NCBI RefSeq assembly: GCF_900100355.1
Contig: NZ_FNFH01000006.1
Location: forward strand, 1 to 64,000
DNA: 64,000 bases
Reading direction: 5' to 3'
DNA from: Microbulbifer yueqingensis
GTDB lineage: Bacteria; Pseudomonadota; Gammaproteobacteria; Pseudomonadales; Cellvibrionaceae
The translations under genes were made by a program, and so were the position numbers. This document shows, piece by piece, positions 1-7,064 of the stretch. The notes below the pieces were generated by a model, which saw nothing but the letters and a program-made list of their open reading frames with translations, had not been told where the DNA came from and made no database searches. Numbering within the stretch: the stretch's first letter is position 1; each line of letters starts with the position of its first letter.

Positions 1-2
1 AA

Positions 3-179
3 ATTGCTAGTCAAATGTGCAGACTTCGTTTGATCCAGCGGATACAAAATGAACAGATTAATACACTAATCCAGATCCATGCTAAGGAAGCGTCACCCGA
101 ATTATCGAAGTATATGCTCGATTCAGCTATCTCTCGCGCCAAGAAAAGAATGAGCGAAATTAATGAAGTGTGTGGTTGA
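3..179 (+). CDS. partial cassette protein, C-terminal end
   Basis: An open frame enters from the left edge and stops with TGA at 177-179, about 37 bases before the first attC site. It lies on the same strand as the cassette genes that follow. The readable 58 residues are hydrophilic, rich in Arg, Lys, Glu and Gln, and look largely helical; there is no membrane segment. I do not recognise a family. The true start is outside the window or could be the ATG at 15. An opposite-strand frame over the same bases is longer, but strand agreement with the array favours this one. Both the reading frame and its being a gene are inferred. Confidence 0.45.
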   Translation: MASQMCRLRLIQRIQNEQINTLIQIHAKEASPELSKYMLDSAISRAKKRMSEINEVCG

Positions 180-216
180 GGTAAGGGCAGTAGTTGTGAA
201 TGGCAGGCATACACCA

Positions 217-357
217 TAACAAGCGCAAGCAGTTTGCTACGGCCCTTCGGGCCTCCGCGGGACGTCCAATGCTATGCACATTTTGTGCGGGTCGCTGCTC
301 TCCCAGGTTCGCACAAAAGGTGCATAGCATTGGTCGCCCCTGTTGCGGGCGTTAGGC
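217..357 (+). other. integron attC site 1 (long type)
   Basis: The element opens with TAACAAGCGC and closes with GCGTTAGGC, whose GTTAGGC fits the attC core GTTRRRY. The interior is a long imperfect palindrome: an arm containing CCAATGCTATGCAC at about 266-279 pairs with GTGCATAGCATTGG at about 320-333. At about 140 bp it is in the long attC class. It separates the partial cassette from the next small membrane protein. Confidence 0.85.
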
Positions 358-378
358 GAACTATATCCAAGGGATAAT

Positions 379-753
379 ATGAAAGTAAACGTGCTGTCTG
401 CTCTCTGCGTAATCTTGCTGGCCCCTTCAATCATATATTTCTATGATTTCATCGCTGAATTATCGTTCTACTCTAAAGGCCTCGGCTCAGACGGTCTAAA
501 AGACTTCGAAACTATAATTCTATTTGTAAGCAGCATTGCATTGGGCCAAATTGTAACTTTGTTGACGCTAATTCCTGGGTTTCTAGTCGGTCGGCACTTG
601 CTGGTAAAGAAAGGGTTTCATCCAACTTGGTTTTTGAGGGTGCTTAGATTCTATGCGGTGATATTAGTGGCGACCCTGCCTCTGCATAGTATTATCGGAG
701 CTGCATTAGTAGTTTCATTAAATCAACGTAGTTCCGCGCTGGAGTGCGCCTAA
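379..753 (+). CDS. cassette-encoded small membrane protein
   Basis: This 124-residue protein is mostly hydrophobic, with about three membrane segments: near residues 5-22, 45-70 and 88-112. A basic loop (GRHLLVKKGFHP) lies between the second and third. I chose the ATG at 379 because upstream in-frame starts fall inside attC site 1. The gene fills almost the whole cassette between attC 1 and attC 2, and its stop codon overlaps the left end of attC 2, as is common for cassette genes. Base composition is clearly lower in GC than the chromosome to the right. No recognised family; the inner-membrane location is inferred from hydropathy only. Confidence 0.7.
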   Translation: MKVNVLSALCVILLAPSIIYFYDFIAELSFYSKGLGSDGLKDFETIILFVSSIALGQIVTLLTLIPGFLVGRHLLVKKGFHPTWFLRVLRFYAVILVATLPLHSIIGAALVVSLNQRSSALECA

Positions 754-826
754 CAAGCGGCGGCAGGCGGACCCAGTTTCCGCTCGTTCCTCGCTACAAT
801 TGGCCCGCTGCGCTGGGCGTTATGAG
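748..826 (+). other. integron attC site 2
   Basis: Left end GCCTAAC at 748-754 fits RYYYAAC, and the right end carries GGGCGTTATGA at about 815-825. The interior contains the typical TTGGCCCGCTGCGCTGGGCG arm. It is about 79 bp, a short-class attC, located directly between two cassette ORFs. Confidence 0.85.
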
Positions 827-836
827 CTAATCGAGC

Positions 837-1139
837 ATGCTTAGAAGGAAATGCCCCAACTGCTCTCAGAAATCACTGAAAGTACCAGTTTTAAGCAATA
901 ATTATATTTGCTCGGAGTGTGTATCAATATTCCATCAACCATGGTGGGCGAATATGCTCGAGGCAGTGATCGCGTCAGCGCTTGGTACTGCTGCATTTTT
1001 CTACCTATTGTTTAGCTTTAGCTGGATAGGGCTTGCTGCTGTATTGTTAGCGTTGCCGCTTTTGGTAGATCAAATTTTCAGGAGATTTGGCCCCGTTAAA
1101 TTAGGTAGAGTAAGAGGTGTACTCCGTAAGCGCTCATAA
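837..1139 (+). CDS. cassette-encoded zinc-ribbon membrane protein
   Basis: A 100-residue protein with an N-terminal four-cysteine motif, CPNC (residues 7-10) and CSEC (about 26-29), which looks like a zinc ribbon. It is followed by about two membrane segments (near 42-60 and 62-80) and a basic tail ending VRGVLRKRS. The fold suggests a cytoplasmic zinc-binding head on a membrane hairpin. The start ATG is 11 bases downstream of attC 2 and there is no clear ribosome binding site, which is normal for cassettes. I do not know a function. The cysteine spacing is direct observation; metal binding is inferred. Confidence 0.7.
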   Translation: MLRRKCPNCSQKSLKVPVLSNNYICSECVSIFHQPWWANMLEAVIASALGTAAFFYLLFSFSWIGLAAVLLALPLLVDQIFRRFGPVKLGRVRGVLRKRS

Positions 1140-1277
1140 CAAGGCCGGGCAATTTGCTCCGGGCCTCCGGCCCTCCGCGGGACAGCTTACCTTGTGCACC
1201 TTTTGCGCAGGTCGCAGCGCTCCCACTTTTGCGCAAAACGCGCACAAGGTAAGCTGCCCCTGCCGGTGGCGTTATGC
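1134..1277 (+). other. integron attC site 3 (long type)
   Basis: Bounded by CATAACAAGG on the left and GGCGTTATGC at 1268-1277 on the right. The interior is a long inverted repeat: CAGCTTACCTTGTGC near 1183-1197 pairs with GCACAAGGTAAGCTG near 1240-1254. Length and outer sequence resemble attC 1, but the stem sequence is different. Confidence 0.85.
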
Positions 1278-1293
1278 GTAAGAATTGGCTCGA

Positions 1294-1617
1294 ATGAGGA
1301 AGCAATGGCTAAGAACAGTCCTGGTACTCTACGCACTGACGTATTTGATTGGTGTCCCTCAAATATCCTTGGCGTTTAAGGAGAATCCTTGCGCACAGGG
1401 CAGTGGGTTTGACTTTTACTTGAGGGGTGGTGAAGCACTAATATCAGCCCTTTCATCTGGTGAGGTTCTGGAAGTTTATGGTCATAGATCTTTCGCGATC
1501 GGGCCATTGCTAGCCTTTAACGCTGCAGGTTGGGGTGCTTGTGATTACAAGCAGGTAACTTTTTGGTTTTTTGGCCTCGCGCTCCCTATCTATGGAGAGT
1601 ATGGCCTTAGTGATTAG
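1294..1617 (+). CDS. cassette-encoded hypothetical protein with N-terminal membrane segment
   Basis: A 107-residue protein starting at the ATG at 1294, 17 bases after attC 3; a TTG three codons upstream is possible. Residues 6-25 are hydrophobic and resemble a signal anchor or signal peptide, and a second hydrophobic stretch (about 88-102, WFFGLALPIYG) lies near the C-terminus. Two cysteines, one in each half of the loop between them, could pair if the loop is periplasmic. No family is recognised. The stop codon lies just before attC 4, so the gene fills its cassette. Confidence 0.65.
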   Translation: MRKQWLRTVLVLYALTYLIGVPQISLAFKENPCAQGSGFDFYLRGGEALISALSSGEVLEVYGHRSFAIGPLLAFNAAGWGACDYKQVTFWFFGLALPIYGEYGLSD

Positions 1618-1620
1618 CAC

Positions 1621-1701
1621 GCATAACAAGCGCCGGCACAATCGCGCACTACGTGCGCTGGACTCACAACAAGTTGCTCGCCTGTGCGGCGGGCGTTAGT
1701 T
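1621..1701 (+). other. integron attC site 4
   Basis: Left end GCATAACAAGCGC at 1621-1633 and right end GCGGGCGTTAGTT at about 1689-1701. The arms GCGCCGGCACA and TGTGCGGCGGGC are complementary apart from a few bases. Short-class attC of about 81 bp between two cassette ORFs. Confidence 0.82.
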
Positions 1702-1719
1702 TCTGGAGGCAACTTAAGC

Positions 1720-2043
1720 ATGTTCGGAATTTTCAAGAAAAAAGAAGTAGAGTGGCCTTTTGACCAGCCCAAGAATTGTGCTGTTTTTACTATCAGCCAG
1801 ATTATCGAAGGAAAGTGCCCAATCCAGGTTGTGTATCACGATGCAGAAGATGATAGCTGGCAATTTTTGAGTGATATTGAATATACAATGGATGATGCCA
1901 AGTTGGTTGGCTTGGAAGAAATCACCAAAATTGATCCTACGGTCTTCGAGGTGGCAACAATAAAGCCAGGCTACCACGCATGGAGAAATCAAGTCGGCGA
2001 CAAATGGGAAGTGGCTAAAACACCACATGAAGTCGAAGAGTAA
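1720..2043 (+). CDS. cassette-encoded DUF2185-like protein
   Basis: A 107-residue soluble acidic protein. The start ATG at 1720 is supported by GGAGGC at 1704-1709. The middle (DDSWQFLSDIEYTMDD, then a segment ending ITKIDPTVFEV) resembles DUF2185 proteins, which carry a D-S-G-W-x-F-x-S-G-x-E core; some relatives are annotated as bacterial immunity proteins. Here the core is D-S-W-x-F-L-S-D-x-E, so the match is partial. There is no signal or membrane segment. Family assignment is from memory of the motif and is tentative. The next attC begins at the stop codon. Confidence 0.7.
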   Translation: MFGIFKKKEVEWPFDQPKNCAVFTISQIIEGKCPIQVVYHDAEDDSWQFLSDIEYTMDDAKLVGLEEITKIDPTVFEVATIKPGYHAWRNQVGDKWEVAKTPHEVEE

Positions 2044-2110
2044 ACTAACAAGAAAAGGCAGCATCGCCCCTGCGGGGCTGGACCTCACTCCGCTTGGCTA
2101 GTTGTTAGGA
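2043..2110 (+). other. integron attC site 5 (short, last recognisable)
   Basis: Left end AACTAACAAG at 2043-2052 and right end TTGTTAGGA at about 2102-2110, with a central GCCCCTGCGGGGC hairpin. It is shorter (about 68 bp) and less regular than the others. I find no convincing attC downstream, so the array may end with the next gene. Confidence 0.7.
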
Positions 2111-2119
2111 TTTCAAGCT

Positions 2120-2608
2120 ATGGAAATCGTGCCTACCCGGGAAGATGATTGGGAGTCGTTAAAAAAGATTCGTTTGGAATCGCTTCGTGATTCACCTGAT
2201 GCCTTTGGTATTACATATGGCGAAGCCAACAGCCTTAACCAGGATCAATGGCAGTTAATTGCATCTGAGGAGAGCAGCGTGAAATTTCTAATTGCACGCT
2301 GTGGCGGATGTGCCATTGGTTTGATTGGTGGTGTTTACGCTAATGGAGAGTGTGAGCTCACTTCAATGTGGGTTTCCCCTGCCAGTCGCAGGAGTAATGT
2401 CGGCTCAAGGCTTGTCGAGGCGCTGCTTGATCACGCTCTTTCGGAGGGATGCGGAAGAGTCACACTAAAGGTTTCTGACAATAATAAACCGGCTTTTAAG
2501 TTATACCTGAAAATGGGGTTTGAATTTGCCGGAGAGGCGGGCGTGTTAAAAGGTAATAAGACTATAAAGTTAAAAAATATGGTCTGGCACGCAGCGTCAA
2601 GGCCCTGA
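2120..2608 (+). CDS. GNAT-family N-acetyltransferase (last cassette)
   Basis: This 162-residue protein reads as a complete GNAT domain: a central beta strand with LTSMWVSPASRRSNVG (acetyl-CoA-binding motif A, R-R-x-x-V-G form), SRLVEALLDHA, then VSDNNKPAFKLYLKMGFEFAGE at the C-terminal end, the usual N-x-x-A-x-x-L-Y-x-x-x-G-F signature. It would transfer an acetyl group from acetyl-CoA to an amine; the substrate is unknown. The ATG at 2120 is 10 bases after attC 5, so it is placed like a cassette gene, but no attC follows it. GNAT genes are common integron cargo. Function class is sure; substrate is not. Confidence 0.88.
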   Translation: MEIVPTREDDWESLKKIRLESLRDSPDAFGITYGEANSLNQDQWQLIASEESSVKFLIARCGGCAIGLIGGVYANGECELTSMWVSPASRRSNVGSRLVEALLDHALSEGCGRVTLKVSDNNKPAFKLYLKMGFEFAGEAGVLKGNKTIKLKNMVWHAASRP

Positions 2609-2742
2609 AATATTAAAGTAGGGAAGAGCAATAACCGGTCTGGCAGGGCTTGTAGGCATTTTTCCCTCTGTTTCGGCCGTGGCAAGTTATAGATCGGCGT
2701 TTTCAGGCTATTAGAGAGCGCGTCTGCCGCCCTTGGGAAGAT

Positions 2743-3159
2743 ATGAGTTTCGAATACAAAATCAATGAACCTGTAACCACGGACCAGTTTGTAGCGCTAT
2801 TGAAGGCATCGACTCTGGGAGATCGCCGTCCTATAGAGGATAGAGAGTGCATGGAAGGTATGATTGCAAACAGCAATCTTACGGTGACTGCCTGGCATAA
2901 AAACCAGCTTATCGGCATTGCCCGGAGTGTCACGGACTTCAATTATGCCTGCTATCTGTCAGATCTGGCTGTGAGCCTGGAATACCAAAAGTCCGGCATT
3001 GGGAGGCGGCTGCAAATTCTCACCCAGGAGCAGCTCGGGCCGAAATGCAAGCTGATACTTATCGCTGCCCCGGCCGCCAATCAGTACTATGAGCATATTG
3101 GTTTTGATCATAACCCGCGCTGTTGGGTGCTTGAACGTAGATCGAGCATCAGTAGCTGA
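2743..3159 (+). CDS. GNAT-family N-acetyltransferase
   Basis: A 138-residue GNAT protein, unlike its upstream neighbour in sequence. Motif A is visible as LSDLAVSLEYQKSGIGRRL (Q-x-x-G-I-G-R form), and the late motif as NQYYEHIGFDHN. Residues 1-25 hold the usual first strand and helix. The start ATG at 2743 follows GGGAAG. It is about 135 bases after the last cassette gene with no attC between them, so whether it came in with the array is unclear. Related single-domain enzymes acetylate small amines or protein N-termini; the substrate here cannot be told. Confidence 0.85.
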   Translation: MSFEYKINEPVTTDQFVALLKASTLGDRRPIEDRECMEGMIANSNLTVTAWHKNQLIGIARSVTDFNYACYLSDLAVSLEYQKSGIGRRLQILTQEQLGPKCKLILIAAPAANQYYEHIGFDHNPRCWVLERRSSISS

Positions 3160-3214
3160 AAAGAAAAAATGGTGTGGGCCAGAATCGGCCCTCCCTTTCG
3201 TTGATGTTAATCGA

Positions 3215-3706
3215 ATGAATAGATTCTTGGTAACATTTGTAGGGATTGTATTGACCATGACAGCGAATGCCGAAGAGGGAAAGGGAATCATTGGCAGGGT
3301 TTACGAAAATGGAGCCCCCGTGATTTACAAATTTGTCAATGAATTGCCCGGTGACGACATAAGGGCTGGATTGCCCTGGCTGGCGGTGATCTCCTGGAAA
3401 TACGATGGTTCATCCAACAACGGAATGCCCCTGGAAAAGGATAACCAGGGGATGATTGCGCTGGAGGATGCAATCGAGGATCACATAGAAAGCGATGGCT
3501 TTCTTCGTCACGTATACAGTCGTACTGGAAATGACCTCAAAGAGCTTGTCTATTATATTGGCGACCAGGAGAGATTCTTGGAAGCACTTAATAATACGTT
3601 GGGCAGTCATCCACGCTACCCGATAGAAATCAATTTTTATGAAGACCGGTCATGGGAAGATTTCCGGCGGCTATTAACTGACTTCTCGAATGCTCCCGTC
3701 AGGTAG
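3215..3706 (+). CDS. secreted DUF695-domain protein
   Basis: A 163-residue protein with a signal peptide (MNRFLVTFVGIVLTMTANA, probable cut after Ala19). The mature part resembles DUF695: an early W-L-A-V-I-S-W strand, P-L-E-K-D, then ALEDAIEDHIESDG and a later KELVYYIGD segment. Function of the family is unknown. I chose the ATG at 3215 because it creates the signal peptide; the frame stays open upstream and overlaps the preceding gene. A periplasmic location is inferred. The next gene is about 205 bases away and that gap shows nothing recognisable. Confidence 0.65.
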   Translation: MNRFLVTFVGIVLTMTANAEEGKGIIGRVYENGAPVIYKFVNELPGDDIRAGLPWLAVISWKYDGSSNNGMPLEKDNQGMIALEDAIEDHIESDGFLRHVYSRTGNDLKELVYYIGDQERFLEALNNTLGSHPRYPIEINFYEDRSWEDFRRLLTDFSNAPVR

Positions 3707-3911
3707 GTAAAGAGGTCAGTATGGACTGTTGGTAAGCCTGGCCCGCCACTGGTATCCACGCTGTGTGGTCAGGTATCGGCCTGTCAGCGAGACATGTGAT
3801 GGGTGTGTTGAGAGAGTGTGCCCGAACTGGATGATATTTCGACCAGGGCCAGGTAATTGAAAGAGTTGGTGAACCGGGCAGGGCCCGACATGACTTGATT
3901 CACAGGGGAAA

Positions 3912-4490
3912 ATGATGGCAGGGAACACAAGGAATAGTTCTGGTTACCGGGCCAGCCGGCTGAGGCTGGTGGCGTGGGCGGGCGCGGTAACGATGCTGCT
4001 TCTCCCCGCCATCGCCATGCAGTTTACGGAAGAGGTGAACTGGCAGGTGGCCGATTTTGTAGTCTTTGGCGCCCTGTTGTTTGGCGCGGGGATCGCCTAC
4101 GAGCTGGCTGTGCGGATGACGCCCAACGCCTCCTATCGCGTGGCTGCAGGCCTGGCGCTGGCGGCCGGATTCCTGCTTGCCTGGCTTAGCCTGGGGGTCG
4201 GAGTGATCGGCCGGGACGGAGACCCCGCCAACCTGATGTTTTTCGGGGTGCTGGGTGTGGGCATTGTCGGCGCCTTGATGGCGCGCTTCAGGCCCGCAGG
4301 TATGGCCTGGGCGCTGTTTGCCACGGCACTTGCCCAGGGGCTGGCCGCCGGTATTGCCCTGATGGCGAAGCTGGGTCAACCCTGGAGCGGCCCGTTCGAA
4401 ATCCTTTTGCTCAATGGCTTTTTTGTCGCGATGTTTTCAGTAGCGGCGCTGCTATTCCTGCAGGCTGAGCGGCAGGGCAGCGCGGCCTAG
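3912..4490 (+). CDS. hypothetical inner-membrane protein
   Basis: A 192-residue protein with about six hydrophobic segments (near residues 18-36, 45-62, 75-95, 105-122, 127-148, 160-183), so an integral inner-membrane protein. A CAGGGGAAA stretch precedes the ATG at 3912; a second ATG follows immediately. From here on base composition and codon use are those of the high-GC chromosome. I do not recognise the family. It is followed at 58 bases by a very small membrane protein on the same strand, and the two may be co-transcribed. Confidence 0.75.
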   Translation: MMAGNTRNSSGYRASRLRLVAWAGAVTMLLLPAIAMQFTEEVNWQVADFVVFGALLFGAGIAYELAVRMTPNASYRVAAGLALAAGFLLAWLSLGVGVIGRDGDPANLMFFGVLGVGIVGALMARFRPAGMAWALFATALAQGLAAGIALMAKLGQPWSGPFEILLLNGFFVAMFSVAALLFLQAERQGSAA

Positions 4491-4547
4491 GTCCTGCGCC
4501 TGCGGTGGTAAGCGCAATGGACAGGGAAAGTAAGGGAGTTTATTCCT

Positions 4548-4703
4548 ATGGCCGAACGACTTTTACGCTGGTGGGGGGAGCTTACCCGTCCGGAGAGGAC
4601 CGCGCTTGCCACGCTGGCGGCGATCGGTACGGGAATACTATTGTTCGTACTCGGCATCCAGCTCGGCCAGGCCCTGTGGCTTTTTGCCGGGCTGGTTGCC
4701 TGA
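4548..4703 (+). CDS. small single-span membrane protein (51 aa)
   Basis: This short frame has an ATG at 4548 with TAAGGGAG about 10 bases upstream. It encodes a basic, tryptophan-containing N-terminus (MAERLLRWWGELTRPERTAL) followed by a hydrophobic stretch to residue 50 that can cross the membrane. The ribosome binding site, the amphipathic head plus membrane helix, and the position just behind another membrane protein argue that it is a real gene. A longer frame from 4505 overlaps it but lacks any protein-like features. Function unknown. Confidence 0.6.
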   Translation: MAERLLRWWGELTRPERTALATLAAIGTGILLFVLGIQLGQALWLFAGLVA

Positions 4704-4724
4704 GTCGCGCGTCTACTTTTCCTG

Positions 4725-5240
4725 TCAGTCTTTCGCCACCCCGAGTTCCCCCAGGGTGCGGGCGATATCCTCGGCGCTGGTGGCCGGTGTGATGTCCTTG
4801 TCTATCTTCAGGATATTGCCGTCCTTGCCGATGTACACCGTCACGCGCCTGGCAACATTCAGCATTGGCATCAGCACGTCGTAGGCTTCTGCCACCTCTC
4901 CTTCCGGGTCACTCAGCAGCGGGAAGTCGGCCTTCTCTGACTCGGCGAATTTCTTGTTGGTCTCAAGCTCATCCGTGCTCGCCATGAAATAAGCCACATC
5001 GTACTCACGGATCAGGTGGCCGTTTTCCGCCAGTGACTTGCACTCGATGGTGCAGCCCTTGGTAAATGCCTTGGGGTACCAGGCAATCACCACCGCCTTT
5101 TTCCCCTTGAAGTCCGCCAGCGAATAGGTCTTGCCATCGGATCCCTGCAGGGTGAAATCCGGCGCCGGCTGGCCGACTTCCAGCGCCAGGGCAGGGACGC
5201 AGAGCAGGGTGGCAACCAGCAGGGCAAATACGCGTTTCAT
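4725..5240 (-). CDS. secreted peroxiredoxin, AhpC/TSA (BCP-like)
   Basis: A 171-residue thioredoxin-fold protein with a signal peptide (residues 1-19, cut near ALA-LE), so probably periplasmic. It reduces peroxides through the peroxidatic cysteine C63 in [14 protein letters not shown]; a second cysteine at C67 lies four residues later, where BCP-type enzymes usually have it five later. The start ATG at 5240 gives the signal peptide; the frame stays open further upstream with no protein-like content. It converges on the small membrane protein and is divergent from the esterase gene at 5426. Confidence 0.88.
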   Translation of the reverse strand: MKRVFALLVATLLCVPALALEVGQPAPDFTLQGSDGKTYSLADFKGKKAVVIAWYPKAFTKGCTIECKSLAENGHLIREYDVAYFMASTDELETNKKFAESEKADFPLLSDPEGEVAEAYDVLMPMLNVARRVTVYIGKDGNILKIDKDITPATSAEDIARTLGELGVAKD

Positions 5241-5425
5241 GTTCACTCCAGGATTTTGGGTTCTCGACCAGGTTCTACGGCCACATGTTACCGGTGGTTC
5301 TCTCCGGCCGCCAATACGTCTCTTCCCGTGTTGGCGCTGGCACAAGGGTCCTGCCTGGCTTATTTTCATACAGATGCGCCGCATGGATAGCGCGGCCGTA
5401 ACTGCACCAGGGACCGGAGGCTCAT

Positions 5426-6214
5426 ATGCGGGCAATGATTGTGCCGCTTTTCTCCCTATGGATGGGGGTTCTCCCTGCCGCGCACGCCGAGCCGGGCAAG
5501 CACCTGTTTATTCTCTCGGGCCAGTCGAATATGGCCCGACTCGATGTGGACGCCTACTTCACTCCGCTGATGGAAGCCCGGCTGGGCCGGGATCGTGTGA
5601 TTGTGGTGAAGGATGCCGAGGGCGGCCAACCGATCGCTCGCTGGTATCGCCGTACAGAAAGTGGAGTTGCTCCAGCGCGCCCGGGCAACGATTTATATAC
5701 ACGCCTCCTCGAAAAGGTTCGTCGCGCGGTGGGCCGGTCGAACCTGCTGTCGGTCACTTTTGTGTGGATGCAGGGCGAGAGGGATGCGCGCAGCGGCATG
5801 AGCGAAACCTATGCGGGTGCGCTCGCGGGCCTGCTGGCACAGCTGGAGGCGGACCTGGGTCGGCCCGACATCAACGTGGTGATCGGCCGCCTGAGTGATC
5901 ACGGCCTGTACGGCCCAGGGCGCAGCCACTGGCGGCGAATTCGCGAGATCCAGGTGCACTTCGCTGAGTCCCGGCCGCGAGGCGCCTGGGTCGATACGGA
6001 CGACCTGAATGACGGACGCGACCAAAACGGGGTAATGGTACACAACGACCTGCACCTGACCCCCGCGGGCTACCGCGAGCTTGGCGCGCGCTTTGCTGCC
6101 CGTGCCCAGGAGTTGCTGCAGCGACGGGCGGGCGGTTACCGGCCGGTTGGTGGACCCGGACCGCACGGGGCTGCGGTGAATGCACCCTCTTCCCCCGGCG
6201 ATAGGCCAGAATAA
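5426..6214 (+). CDS. secreted SASA-family (sialate O-acetylesterase-like) esterase
   Basis: A 262-residue SGNH-like hydrolase with a signal peptide ending near AHA (residue 21). The family blocks are present: GQSNM with the presumed nucleophile Ser34, WMQGERDA in the middle, and DLHLTPAGY near the end, giving the catalytic His with its nearby Asp. Such enzymes remove acetyl groups from sugars. The substrate could be acetylated sialic acid or plant/algal polysaccharide; sequence alone cannot decide. The last 35 residues are Gly/Pro-rich and probably disordered. The ATG at 5426 opens the signal peptide. Confidence 0.82.
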   Translation: MRAMIVPLFSLWMGVLPAAHAEPGKHLFILSGQSNMARLDVDAYFTPLMEARLGRDRVIVVKDAEGGQPIARWYRRTESGVAPARPGNDLYTRLLEKVRRAVGRSNLLSVTFVWMQGERDARSGMSETYAGALAGLLAQLEADLGRPDINVVIGRLSDHGLYGPGRSHWRRIREIQVHFAESRPRGAWVDTDDLNDGRDQNGVMVHNDLHLTPAGYRELGARFAARAQELLQRRAGGYRPVGGPGPHGAAVNAPSSPGDRPE

Positions 6215-6239
6215 GGAAAGCTGGACTTGAGCGGCGCCC

Positions 6240-7052
6240 ATGACCTTCAGTGAATTCTTTTCCACCGTCCCCCTTCTCGGAATGGGCGCCATTTCGATAC
6301 TGGTAGTCATGGTGTCGTTGGGCCTGGGTACACTGCTCGGCCGGCTGACGGCGCGCGGGCGCGACAGCCGCGGTGACGCTTCCATGGGCAGCGTCGTGGC
6401 CGCGACCCTTGGCCTGCTGGCCTTCATGCTCGCCTTCACCTTCAACATGACCGCCGAGCGCTTCGGCCAGCGCAAGGCCCTGTTGCTGGAAGAGGTAAAC
6501 GCCATTGCCACCACCTACCTGCGGGCTGATTTCCTCGATGAGCGGGGGACGGTGAAAGCGCGCAAGCTGCTGGCTGAGTACGCCCGGGTGCGGGATTTCG
6601 ACCCGCGCGCAGGCGCCCTGGAGGATTACCGCAGGCGCCTGCAGCGCAGTGAGCAGATACAGCGGGCCCTGTGGGAGCTGGTGGCCCAACACGAGGCGCG
6701 GGGATACGAGCCGGAAAGGCTGCGGGCCTTCTACCAGCCCCTGAACGAAGTTCTGGACTACCACACGCGGCGTACGCTGGTCGGTGGTGAGTACCGGATA
6801 CCCGCGCCTATCTGGGTGGCGCTCTACGCCATCACCGCCTTGTCGATGCTGGCAATCGGCTTCCAGCTGGGCGTGAGCCGGGGCGGCTCGCTCCTGGTGG
6901 CGCTGGCGCTGGCCGTGGCCTTTTCCCTGGTGATCCTGCTGATCGCCGATCTCGATCGCAGTTACGAGGGCTTCCTGCTGGTGGACCAGGCGCCGATGAA
7001 GGAGCTCAGCGAGCAGCTGCAGCAAGGGGAGCGCCCGCCGCCAGCGGGCTAG
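6240..7052 (+). CDS. DUF4239 (bestrophin-like) membrane protein
   Basis: A 270-residue protein with two hydrophobic segments near the N-terminus (about 15-36 and 55-75), a charged helical middle (80-190) and two more near 195-240. This four-helix plan, with FNMTAERFGQRKALLLEEVNAIATTYLRA after the second helix, is the DUF4239 pattern, related to bestrophin-like channels. It lies 25 bases after the esterase on the same strand. Function is unknown; a channel or sensor role is only suggested by the family. It converges on the AI-2E-type gene with only 12 bases between stops. Confidence 0.82.
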   Translation: MTFSEFFSTVPLLGMGAISILVVMVSLGLGTLLGRLTARGRDSRGDASMGSVVAATLGLLAFMLAFTFNMTAERFGQRKALLLEEVNAIATTYLRADFLDERGTVKARKLLAEYARVRDFDPRAGALEDYRRRLQRSEQIQRALWELVAQHEARGYEPERLRAFYQPLNEVLDYHTRRTLVGGEYRIPAPIWVALYAITALSMLAIGFQLGVSRGGSLLVALALAVAFSLVILLIADLDRSYEGFLLVDQAPMKELSEQLQQGERPPPAG

Positions 7053-7064
7053 CAGGTTGCCAGG

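Noticed and set aside
11-217. Minus-strand 68-codon frame at the left edge
   Set aside because: Opposite to the orientation of all cassettes; the plus-strand partial frame ending at 179 is a better explanation.
2626-2690. Possible attC after the acetyltransferase (AATAACC ... AAGTTATAG)
   Set aside because: The ends loosely fit, but the two arms do not pair; too weak to call.
4505-4792. A 95-codon plus-strand frame
   Set aside because: It overlaps the peroxiredoxin 3' end and the better-supported 51-residue gene, and has no ribosome site or protein-like features.
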